A DNA stretch of 64,000 nucleotides from Lactobacillus amylovorus DSM 20531. Lineage in GTDB: Bacteria; Bacillota; Bacilli; Lactobacillales; Lactobacillaceae. Every line of letters starts with the position of its first letter. Position 1 is the first letter of the stretch. The notes under the pieces are model-generated. The model did no database searches, was not told where the DNA came from, and worked only from the letters and a program-made list of their open reading frames with translations. Positions 20,040-27,255 of the stretch are shown one piece after another. A program made the position numbers and the translations under genes. The stretch lies in assembly GCF_002706375.1 (NCBI RefSeq), contig NZ_CP017706.1:248001-312000 (forward strand), in the 5' to 3' direction.

Positions 20040-21798
20040 CTACATCTTCACCCACCTTTGCTTGCAATTCTTGTCTACGCCACATTTCCGCATACCAGCC
20101 ATTTTCTTTGAGCAGATCTTGGTGATTGCCTCGTTCAATAATTTGGCCGTCTTTTAAGACTAAGATCAAATCGGCATCCATGACCGATGTCAATCTATGT
20201 GCCGCAATCATCGTGGTCTTATCTTTTCTTTCATTTCTCAAAGAAGTTAGAATTTCGGTTTCAGTCTTTGCATCAACCGCTGATAAAGCATCATCCAAAA
20301 TCAAAATTTGGCTATCTTTAAGCAAAGCACGGGCAATGGACATTCTTTGACGTTGACCACCAGAAAGTGAAAGTCCATTTTCACCGACTAAAGTCTCATA
20401 GCCATGTGGCATTTGTAAAACATCATCGTGCAAATCACTCTTCTTAGCAGCTGCCGCAATCTCATTTTTGCCTGCATCTGCCTCTGAGAAAGCAATATTT
20501 CTACCAATACTCGTTGAAAAGAGGAAGTTGTTCTGGGGAACATAAGATATTTGGCTAAGTAAAACTTTAAGCGGAATTTTCTTGATATTGATGCCATTTA
20601 AGGTAATTTCACCGTCATATTGGTCGAATTCTCTCAATAGCAGCTGAATGATTGTCGTTTTACCAGCACCTACACGACCTACTAAACCTAAAGTTTGACC
20701 AGGTTTTAAGGTGAAATCGATGTTCTTTAACACTGGAATATCCTTTTCATCAGGATAAGCAAACGATTTAATATCAAAATGCAAATCACCTTGTAAGTCT
20801 TGAGCCTTAATACTTTGATCAGCGTGGGCATCAGTGATTAACGGTTTTTCATAAAGTAGCTTTTCTACACGGTCGTAGCTCGCACTACCTCTTTCCAAAA
20901 TATTGAACAAATAACCAATCGCAAACATCGGCCAAACCATGTTGGCAATATAGGCAATAAAGGAAACGAGCTGACCAATCGATAGCACTTTATTTGTAAC
21001 TAAAAGTCCACCATAAATAATGGTAATTACATAGGTTGCACCAATAACTACCGTACCCAATGGATCAAACAAGGAGTCCCAAACAAACACTTTTTTATTG
21101 ATGTTAATAGTATCATCAACCATCTTGTCAAAAGCTTGGGTATCTTCTTTTCCTTGACCAAAAGTTTTAAGTACCTTAATGCCTGAAACTGATTCTTGAG
21201 TCTTATTATTCAAGCGAGAAAAGGCCGCCTGTGACTTATCAAAAGCATCGTGTAAACGACCCCCAAGTTTCCAAGCACCTAATGCTAAAAATGGCAGTGG
21301 CAATAAGGCAACGATGGTTAGTCGCCAATCAACGAAAATGATCATGGCAATCATTGTTGATAAGCCCATTACAAGTGAGTCAACCAAGGTTAAAACACCA
21401 TCACCGGCTACGTTTTGAATTGCAGTCACATCGTTAGTTGCATGGGCCATCAAGTCACCGGTTCGGTGGCGCTGATAAAATGTTCTGTCCATGATCATAA
21501 AGTGGTCGAACAGTTTAGAACGCATTTGTCGTTCTAGTTCTGCGGCCCCGCCCCAAATTTGCTTACGCCAAAAGTAGCGCAAAATATATAAAACAAAGGC
21601 GGCAGCCAAAACAGCTAGAATCAACATCCCATATTGCCCCCATGAGATGTGACCTTGATCCAGCTGATCCGCCATCAGTCCTAATACTCTTGGCGGAATT
21701 AAGTTGGCTAAAGAGGTTAAAGCAAGAAAAGTAATTCCGATAATATAACGTTTCCTTTCTTGTTTAAAAAACCAACCCAGTTTTTTAAATATGTTCAT
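20032..21798 (-). CDS. ABC exporter half-transporter with degenerate Walker B (LmrC/YheI-like)
   Basis: 588 residues: six membrane segments, then an ATPase with Walker A GRVGAGKTT and a perfect LSGGQRQR signature. Walker B is ILILDDALSAVD, where Asp replaces the catalytic Glu. This is the hallmark of the non-hydrolysing site in asymmetric heterodimers (LmrC, BmrC, TM287). It is first in the two-gene operon, with the partner starting 8 bases before its stop. A terminator for yneF lies just upstream, so its promoter must be in the short gap 21799-21830 or overlap that terminator. Confidence 0.9.
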   Translation of the reverse strand: MNIFKKLGWFFKQERKRYIIGITFLALTSLANLIPPRVLGLMADQLDQGHISWGQYGMLILAVLAAAFVLYILRYFWRKQIWGGAAELERQMRSKLFDHFMIMDRTFYQRHRTGDLMAHATNDVTAIQNVAGDGVLTLVDSLVMGLSTMIAMIIFVDWRLTIVALLPLPFLALGAWKLGGRLHDAFDKSQAAFSRLNNKTQESVSGIKVLKTFGQGKEDTQAFDKMVDDTININKKVFVWDSLFDPLGTVVIGATYVITIIYGGLLVTNKVLSIGQLVSFIAYIANMVWPMFAIGYLFNILERGSASYDRVEKLLYEKPLITDAHADQSIKAQDLQGDLHFDIKSFAYPDEKDIPVLKNIDFTLKPGQTLGLVGRVGAGKTTIIQLLLREFDQYDGEITLNGINIKKIPLKVLLSQISYVPQNNFLFSTSIGRNIAFSEADAGKNEIAAAAKKSDLHDDVLQMPHGYETLVGENGLSLSGGQRQRMSIARALLKDSQILILDDALSAVDAKTETEILTSLRNERKDKTTMIAAHRLTSVMDADLILVLKDGQIIERGNHQDLLKENGWYAEMWRRQELQAKVGEDVDE

Positions 21799-21829
21799 TT
21801 ACTCACTCCATTCTTTAAAAAGAGCACCA

Positions 21830-21858
21830 AAAAAGACGAAGGAATAATCCTTCGCCTC
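21830..21858 (-). terminator. Terminator after yneF
   Basis: The stem CGAAGGA/TCCTTCG has a 4-base loop, then TTTTTT on the minus strand. Confidence 0.75.
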
Positions 21859-21881
21859 AACATCACAAAATAATCTAATAA

Positions 21882-22100
21882 TTACTTTTGTTGATGCTTC
21901 ATCATGTTCATTACTTGATGAACCTTCTTGTTAGAAGGCTTTTGTCCCATTTGAGACATCATAGCAACGATCATATCTTCACTAATAGGAGGATTTTCCT
22001 TAAAGTATTTCTTCATGTATGCTCTTGCACCATAAAAACCTGCTGTTGCACCAACTAAAAGTGCAATAATAATCAAAAATATTGCTAAACCTAAATTCAT
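21882..22100 (-). CDS. YneF family small membrane protein (UPF0154)
   Basis: 72 residues: one N-terminal membrane segment (about residues 4-25), a short basic stretch, and a cytoplasmic tail with ENPPISEDMIVAMMSQMGQK, which is typical of UPF0154/YneF. Function unknown. GGAGG precedes the ATG. It lies downstream of ynzC, and a terminator follows. Confidence 0.88.
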   Translation of the reverse strand: MNLGLAIFLIIIALLVGATAGFYGARAYMKKYFKENPPISEDMIVAMMSQMGQKPSNKKVHQVMNMMKHQQK

Positions 22101-22165
22101 ATTATATCCTCCATCTAACTAACAATAATATCTTACATAATTTTTCACTTTTTTAAAAGGCTTAA

Positions 22166-22429
22166 TTAATCTTTTCTAAGACCTTTTCTTCTTTGAGCAC
22201 GTTTTGCTCTTTCTGAGGTTACTTCTTTACCGTTTTTATCGATAATTACCATATCTTCAACGTCTTGCTTAAAGGCTGCTCTAAAGTTGGCAATAAACTT
22301 CTCATGAAGTTCCTTACGTTCAGCTTCTTCTTCAGGAGTTAGACCTTCCTTTACCTTCTTGTGGTAAAGTTCGTTAATACGGTCAGTTACCTTTTTTTCT
22401 TCTTCTTTGCTCATAATATCCTTATTCAT
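22166..22429 (-). CDS. YnzC family protein (UPF0291/DUF896)
   Basis: 87 residues, strongly charged and helical, with RINELYHKKKxEGLTPEEE-like sequence and a basic C-terminus. B. subtilis YnzC is a small helical protein encoded near lexA/yneA and linked to SOS genes; its job is not known. The start ATG at 22429 is preceded by GAGGTGG at 5 bases; a second ATG 15 bases downstream has its own AAGG and is possible. The gene is divergent from lexA. Confidence 0.85.
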   Translation of the reverse strand: MNKDIMSKEEEKKVTDRINELYHKKVKEGLTPEEEAERKELHEKFIANFRAAFKQDVEDMVIIDKNGKEVTSERAKRAQRRKGLRKD

Positions 22430-22495
22430 AATATCCACCTCACATAACATTCCTAGTCTACCGTATTTTTCTCTCAAAAAAAAGCACTTTTCAAA

Positions 22496-22534
22496 GAACG
22501 CCTGTTTGAGATTGCTAGGCTTTTCTGTTAAAAT
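22496..22534 (+). promoter_or_regulatory. lexA promoter with overlapping LexA box
   Basis: TTGAGA (22506-22511) and TAAAAT (22529-22534) are 17 bases apart, with an upstream TG at the -10. GAACGCCTGTTT (22496-22507) fits the Gram-positive box GAAC-RNRY-GTTY with one mismatch and overlaps the -35. This is the expected layout for self-repression of lexA, and the box could also affect divergent ynzC. Confidence 0.75.
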
Positions 22535-22580
22535 TAATTTTAACGAATAAAATAATAGTTTTCATAAACGGAGAAAAAAT

Positions 22581-23207
22581 ATGCCTAAAAAGAATAGTGA
22601 AACTAAACAATTAGAAATTTTACGCTATATTTATGACACTGTCGAACATCGCGGCTTCCCACCTACAGTGCGTGAGATTTGTACCGCAGTTAATCTATCT
22701 TCAACTTCAACTGTCCACGGACATTTAGCTCGTCTTGAGCGCAAAGGCTTATTAATTAAGGACGCTACTAAGCCACGTGCCTTGGAAATTACCCCTGAAG
22801 GTAAAGATGCCCTTGGCATTAAGCCAAAGGAAATTCCAGTTGTCGGCGTGGTTACCGCAGGTCAACCAATCCTTGCAGTACAAGACATTGATGAATACTT
22901 CCCACTTCCACCAGATTTGGAAAATGATGCTGGTGAACTCTTCATGCTTAAGGTTCACGGTGAAAGTATGATCAACGCTGGTATTCTTAATGGCGATAGC
23001 GTCATTGTCAGAAAACAAAATTCAGCTAACAACGGTGAAATTGTTGTTGCTATGACCGAAGAAAATGAAGCCACAGTTAAGCGTTTCTACGAGGAAAACG
23101 GTCATTACCGCCTCCAACCTGAAAATGATACTATGGATCCAATCATTTTGCCAAAGGTAAGCATTTTGGGTAAGGTTGTTAGCCTTTACCGTAACAATAT
23201 TGATTAA
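22581..23207 (+). CDS. lexA: LexA SOS repressor
   Basis: Represses DNA-damage genes and cleaves itself when RecA is active. The N-terminal winged helix has [20 protein letters not shown] as recognition region. The self-cleavage bond is Ala93-Gly94 (VTAGQP). The catalytic dyad is Ser129 (GESMIN) and Lys167 (ATVKRF), spaced as in known LexA proteins. The 208-residue length is normal. A LexA box overlaps its promoter, and a hairpin terminator follows. Confidence 0.97.
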   Translation: MPKKNSETKQLEILRYIYDTVEHRGFPPTVREICTAVNLSSTSTVHGHLARLERKGLLIKDATKPRALEITPEGKDALGIKPKEIPVVGVVTAGQPILAVQDIDEYFPLPPDLENDAGELFMLKVHGESMINAGILNGDSVIVRKQNSANNGEIVVAMTEENEATVKRFYEENGHYRLQPENDTMDPIILPKVSILGKVVSLYRNNID

Positions 23208-23218
23208 TAATATTCACG

Positions 23219-23250
23219 AAATAAGCTAAATTAAATTTAGCTTATTTTTT
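23219..23250. terminator. Bidirectional terminator between lexA and the SGNH hydrolase
   Basis: Perfect 11-base arms ATAAGCTAAAT/ATTTAGCTTAT with a TAA loop, followed by T6 on the plus strand. The last codons and stop of the minus-strand hydrolase (ending 23226) lie inside the stem. Confidence 0.8.
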
Positions 23251-24029
23251 AGCAAAAGATTGTTTAGCTGCTCTTCAAATAAAGGCATCCATTTCTCTAA
23301 ATAGCCAGCACGCGTTGGATGGATTTCATCAGCCATATAAAGTGAATCTTGCTTTTTAAATTCGGAATTATGATAAAGATCCAGTACTTGAACTCCCCAT
23401 TTTTTAGCAAGTTCAAGCGTACTATCTACCATTTGTTCATACAAATTACTTTCAAAGTATGGATTGGTATAAATCAAAATAGGACAATCCCACTTTTTGT
23501 GTGCTTCATTGATGATATACTCAATTGCGCCAATAATGGTTTGCGTATCAAAAGTATCATCTGAACTGATTTTACCCAGTTTTTGATTGGTATTGGCATC
23601 ATTAGTTGACAGTTGCAAGACAAGCATATCTGGCCTATCTTCTGTAAGCTCTTCCTTAAAACGGGCAACGTATGAGTCACCATGATAGCTTGTATCTTGA
23701 TCTACCAAAGTCGTGCCATTTTCAGCATCTTTAATAGCGTCGATTCCGTCTTTCCTCCATAAATAATCTACGAATGATTCACCTAAGGCACCAAAGCCAA
23801 AAGTAACTGATGAACCTAAGAACAAAATCTTCTTATGACGCAATGGACTTTCAATCGTTTTAACACTATTCAAACTATACTTGCGGCTGTTGCCAGGCAA
23901 ATATGCAAGTTCAGTATATTTACGTTGATTTAGAGGATGCTCATCCAAATCCATTCTCAACTCATTTAAGGCAACATCAGATAAATCATTATTTTGTCTA
24001 ATAGGTATTAAAAAAGTTTCGTTACTCAT
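23226..24029 (-). CDS. SGNH/GDSL-type hydrolase
   Basis: 267 residues. Block I is ILFLGSSVTFGFGA with the nucleophilic Ser near residue 74. Block III QLSTNDANTN supplies the Asn, and block V ADEIHPTRAGY the Asp-His pair. All four SGNH residues are present. No signal peptide is seen, so it acts in the cytoplasm, likely as an esterase on an acylated small molecule or glycan; the substrate is unknown. Its ATG overlaps the stop of the upstream glycosylase by one base (TAATG), so the two are co-translated. Confidence 0.85.
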   Translation of the reverse strand: MSNETFLIPIRQNNDLSDVALNELRMDLDEHPLNQRKYTELAYLPGNSRKYSLNSVKTIESPLRHKKILFLGSSVTFGFGALGESFVDYLWRKDGIDAIKDAENGTTLVDQDTSYHGDSYVARFKEELTEDRPDMLVLQLSTNDANTNQKLGKISSDDTFDTQTIIGAIEYIINEAHKKWDCPILIYTNPYFESNLYEQMVDSTLELAKKWGVQVLDLYHNSEFKKQDSLYMADEIHPTRAGYLEKWMPLFEEQLNNLLLKNKLNLI

Positions 24030-24676
24030 TATTTTTCCTTTTCTAGATAAGGCTTAATTATATTCCAATCTTTAATAATATTATCACTTAGTTTGCGATT
24101 GTAAAAAACAGCAGCTGGATGATATTCAGGAAAGATCGTGTATTTTTGTTTTGACCAAACATAACCATCTTTTTGTGGATTGAGCCGTAAAATTGGCGTA
24201 TTTTCAATTACTTTGCCATGTTCTTTCGATATTTTATGTCCTGGACCAAGCAAACGTTCCAATCCGGTATTGCCTAAAGCGACTATTAATTTAGTTTGCG
24301 CATAATCTATTTCATAGTCTAAAAAAGGTGCATGGGCTAAAACTTCCTTTTTGGTTGGCTTGCGATTGGGATACTTAGTAACTTCCTTATTCTCACGTTT
24401 ACTAAAGACCTTTTTAATTGCATATGGTCTGCTTCTGACTGCACTAGTTATGTAGACATCATCCCTAGTTAAACCTATCTGCGCTAAAGATTTATTTAAT
24501 TCTTTGCCTGCATCCCCGCTAAAAGGAATGTTATTAACTATTTCATTTCTGCCGGGTGCTTCACCAATAATCATCAACTTAGGATGCTTAGGTCCACTAC
24601 CTGAATTGATTCCTTCAAGTCGCATACCTGCAGAACGCTTTTTAACTTCATCTATCAACTCTTGAGGATAGTTCAA
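24029..24676 (-). CDS. Uracil-DNA glycosylase-like protein (family 4-like fold, no cysteines)
   Basis: 215 residues with IIGEAPGRNEI near residue 36 (water-activating motif A), FSGDAGKEL, and PEYHPAAVFYNRKL near residue 185 (motif B). These match the UDG superfamily, closest to family 4/5. Those families bind a 4Fe-4S cluster through four Cys, but this protein has no Cys at all; YITSAVRSRP stands where YITNxVKCRPP is usual. The start is TTG 24676, 8 bases after GGAGG. It may remove uracil or another damaged base, but activity is inferred only. It is paired with the SGNH hydrolase. Confidence 0.8.
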   Translation of the reverse strand: MNYPQELIDEVKKRSAGMRLEGINSGSGPKHPKLMIIGEAPGRNEIVNNIPFSGDAGKELNKSLAQIGLTRDDVYITSAVRSRPYAIKKVFSKRENKEVTKYPNRKPTKKEVLAHAPFLDYEIDYAQTKLIVALGNTGLERLLGPGHKISKEHGKVIENTPILRLNPQKDGYVWSKQKYTIFPEYHPAAVFYNRKLSDNIIKDWNIIKPYLEKEK

Positions 24677-24732
24677 CCACTTTTCCTCCCTTCTTACTTA
24701 ACATGTACATTATAAGTAATACAGAGAATCAT

Positions 24733-24820
24733 TTCACTTTTTTGCTTTTTAGGTTATAATAAACACAATTTAAGATATGTGAAAAAAACCGCCGGTGTGG
24801 ATAACTGGCGGTTTTTGCGT
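24733..24820 (+). ncRNA. Candidate promoter plus hairpin: possible very short RNA
   Basis: The 340 bases between the UDG and rplS have no gene. TTCACT (24733-24738) and a perfect TATAAT (24755-24760) are 16 bases apart. About 20 bases after the expected start, a 13-pair hairpin (24784-24816; AAAAACCGCC..GGCGGTTTTT) would end transcription. The product would be an RNA of about 50 bases. The hairpin may instead just be a bidirectional terminator. No open frame follows on the plus strand. Confidence 0.35.
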
Positions 24821-24905
24821 TAATTCCACATGAAATATTAGATTTTTAAAATTTAATTTCACAAATTAGTATTGCTGATATATTAATATTTGTTAAGTAT
24901 ATTTT

Positions 24906-24971
24906 TATACTTTGTGATAAAAACGCTATGTTACACAGCAGTTTCACAGCTAAATATTTTCACAAAGTATA
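24906..24971. repeat. 12-base perfect inverted repeat with 42-base spacer
   Basis: TATACTTTGTGA (24906-24917) and TCACAAAGTATA (24960-24971). The spacer includes further TTCACA/GTTACACAG words. It lies just downstream of the rplS terminator. It could be a paired operator or an old mobile-element end; no function is assigned. Confidence 0.5.
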
Positions 24972-24972
24972 A

Positions 24973-25004
24973 TAAAAAAATAGTCGATTCTTACGAATCG
25001 ACCA
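24973..25004 (-). terminator. Terminator after rplS
   Basis: Perfect 8-base stem GTCGATTC/GAATCGAC with a 4-base loop, followed by a T run on the minus strand. Confidence 0.85.
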
Positions 25005-25016
25005 TTTTTCATTTTA

Positions 25017-25364
25017 TTAACGACGTGCTTCAGCAATTCTTGCTGACTTGCCGTGACGTTCACGTAAGTAGTAAAGCTTAGCGCGACGTACACGACCATG
25101 ACGCTTAACTTCTACCTTAGCAACACGTGGGTCGTTAACTGGGAAAGTTCTTTCAACACCAACACCTGAAGCAATCTTACGAACAGTGTAAGTAGCACCG
25201 ATGCCAGTACCCTTCTTCTTAATTACAACACCTTCGAATAACTGAATACGTTCGTGAGTACCTTCAACAACACGTACGTGAACAGTAACAGTATCACCTG
25301 CACGGAAAGCAGGAATATCATCACGAATTTGTTCTTTAGTTAATTCTTGAATTAATGGATCCAT
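25017..25364 (-). CDS. rplS: 50S ribosomal protein L19
   Basis: Large-subunit protein at the 30S-50S interface. The 115 residues show [27 protein letters not shown] sequence and the basic C-terminus [21 protein letters not shown]. The start is ATG 25364 after AAGGAG; a longer frame back to 25418 runs through the leader and is not a real N-terminus. Normally the gene follows trmD directly. Here it has its own promoter and leader, and the trmD side is 3.4 kb away across a pseudogene and an IS605 element. Confidence 0.97.
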   Translation of the reverse strand: MDPLIQELTKEQIRDDIPAFRAGDTVTVHVRVVEGTHERIQLFEGVVIKKKGTGIGATYTVRKIASGVGVERTFPVNDPRVAKVEVKRHGRVRRAKLYYLRERHGKSARIAEARR

Positions 25365-25450
25365 AATATATTTTCTCCTTCTTCGGTCTTCATCAACGCA
25401 CCAGCGCCAGCGGAACACCCATAACTTATAAATTCCGTGGAAAATCCACG
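25365..25450 (-). promoter_or_regulatory. rplS leader, candidate L19 ribosomal protein leader
   Basis: The transcript before rplS begins with a CGTGG-ATTTT-CCACG hairpin, then a GC-rich stretch (GTTCCGCTGGCGCTGGTGCG) before the ribosome site. L19 leaders that sense free L19 are known in Bacilli. The position and general form fit, but a covariance-model match was not possible by eye. Confidence 0.5.
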
Positions 25451-25456
25451 CTTACT

Positions 25457-25485
25457 AGTATAACAAGGTTAGACTAACTGTTCAA
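25457..25485 (-). promoter_or_regulatory. rplS promoter
   Basis: On the minus strand, TTGAAC (25480-25485) and TATACT (25457-25462) are 17 bases apart, giving a leader of about 85 bases. Confidence 0.75.
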
Positions 25486-25561
25486 GTTAAAAATCAATTA
25501 CCAACCTAGCTTTTTTATCTTTGTAGTAAAATATTTTTTATAAATCAAGGAAGTGTAATGA

Positions 25562-26640
25562 ATGAATAAAATAGTAAATTTTGGGGGCAAGCCACGTACT
25601 ATCGAAAATGTGATTAAAAACCGTAAAATTTCTTGATTAGAATTATTCTATGATTTAATTTTTGCTGTAGTCTTTTCACGACTAATGGAAAGCTTACTAG
25701 AACATCAAACACTAACCGGATTTATTAATGCAATCCTGACATTTTTCTGGCTAATTTGGGGTTAGGGCGGGTTCAGTGGTTATTTTGATAACCATGGTAA
25801 CGATTCAATTATCAACATTTTAATTATTAATATTGATATGATCTTAATTGGCTTAGCTAGTATTTTCATCCCTGAAGCAGTAAACGGTAATTTCCATCAT
25901 ATAACTTGGCTATATATCATCTTAGAACTGTTTATGGGTGCTGTCTGGATCGGTTTAGGAATCTTTGATAAAACACACGGACCAGCTGCCAGAGTTTGGG
26001 GTATAACTTGTTACAGCTGCAATCATTGCCTGCGACCTCTTTTTTTAGTAATCAGCTTTTATTCTGGTTCTTAATAGTCGGAACTCTAATCAATATCTTT
26101 GTAGTTATGTTCGCTAGTTCTCGTCTTGAGCGAGAATATGAAAGAATCAACATGGTTCATATAATCAAAGATTCATTGATTGAACGCTACGGTCTAATGA
26201 CAATGATCGCTTTAGGAGAAATCATTTCAAGTCTTTACGACTTTAGCAAAACGCCGATCAATTGGAACCGATTCATTCAATTCACTCTTTGTATAATTTT
26301 GGTTGCGCTATTGGCAGCTGTATATTATCAAGTTTTAGGTGAACTTCATATTCAACTAAATTCTTCGATTGCTACATCTCTTACAGGCTGGTTATTTTTA
26401 TTAGTAATTCTTTTTATCTTCTTAATTGACGTTAGTCTTCACCTAGTAATCATTGATGGGAATCTTGAAAGCAAAATTTTATTTAGTTTTTCTTTGATCC
26501 TCATGCTGCTAATGATCCGAGTTTTGTTTTTAATCAGTATTCATTTCAAATTGTCAAAACTTCAGATCAAACTTAGCTGGATTCTCCTGATTGAAATAAT
26601 CATCAATCTAGCAGCTGCCTTTTTACCAGCCATGGGATGA
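25562..26640 (+). pseudogene. Decayed low-temperature requirement A (LtrA) family membrane protein
   Basis: LtrA-like multi-pass membrane protein, about 355 codons long if repaired. The N-terminal LtrA hallmark S-W-x-ELFYDLIFA is present, but the Trp is TGA (25636 region). A second Trp is TAG in the LIWG*GG context near 25764. A frameshift near 26000 moves the rest into another frame, which then runs open to 26640 (FASSRLEREYER; MIALGEII). Three lesions make it clearly dead. An AAGGAAG ribosome site remains before ATG 25562. LtrA function is poorly known. It is inserted between trmD and rplS on the opposite strand. Confidence 0.85.
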
Positions 26641-26680
26641 TCCTTTTAGATATTCTTGTTTTAATGAAAAACGCCCGAAA

Positions 26681-26704
26681 ATCCCCGTATTTTAATGCGG
26701 GGAT
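26681..26704. repeat. Left-end subterminal hairpin of the IS605 element
   Basis: The stem ATCCCCGTAT/ATGCGGGGAT has 10 pairs with one G-T and a TTTA loop. TnpA of this class recognises such end hairpins. The tnpA stop codon lies partly in the loop. Confidence 0.75.
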
Positions 26705-27156
26705 GGATAGGGCTTGCCGTCTCTAACGGCATTGTAGATCTGGTCATTAATGTACTTTTCTACTACTTCTTTAGACATATTCCCTATGCTACCAAAGTAA
26801 TAGCTGGGTGACCATAAATGTCCGCCCCACATCTTGTTTTGCTTAATTTCGGGATGATTCTTGAAGAATAAAAAAGCACTTCTTCCTTTGAGTGCTTTGA
26901 CTACGCTTGAACCTGATTTTGATGGTCTAAAGCTGATAAGCAAATGAATATGTTCAGGCATTACCTCCATTTTTTCAATTTTGATTTGATTATCTTCAGC
27001 TATTTGCTTGAGCAGGTCTCGCATCTCTTGTGCAAGGTCTTGGTTAGTAAAGATTTGATTGCGGTATTTAGTACACCAAATTAGATGATAGTGTGCATTA
27101 TAGACGTAGTGTTTTTCATAGCCTGCGTCTTTTATTTTGTCTCTCTTATTATTCAT
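26692..27156 (-). CDS. tnpA: IS200/IS605 Y1 transposase TnpA
   Basis: HUH/Y1 transposase that cuts and joins single-stranded ends. The 154 residues include YHLIWCTKYRN near the N-terminus, the HUH motif as EHIHLL near residue 65, and the catalytic Tyr in EVVEKYINDQ near residue 131. The length is normal and no lesion is seen, so the element could be active. AAAGGA precedes ATG 27156. It is divergent from tnpB, with about 100 bases between. Confidence 0.95.
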   Translation of the reverse strand: MNNKRDKIKDAGYEKHYVYNAHYHLIWCTKYRNQIFTNQDLAQEMRDLLKQIAEDNQIKIEKMEVMPEHIHLLISFRPSKSGSSVVKALKGRSAFLFFKNHPEIKQNKMWGGHLWSPSYYFGSIGNMSKEVVEKYINDQIYNAVRDGKPYPSPH

Positions 27157-27255
27157 AGTCTAATATCCTTTCGTCTACTATGTATCTATTTACTGTTGAT
27201 TATAAGATATACATAGGCTATAATCAAATTACAATAATACAAGGAGGTGAAATAC

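Noticed and set aside
25838..26074. Two separate small membrane protein genes at 25838-26074 and 25996-26640
   Set aside because: They are pieces of one frameshifted ltrA; the combined sequence follows the family from start to end.
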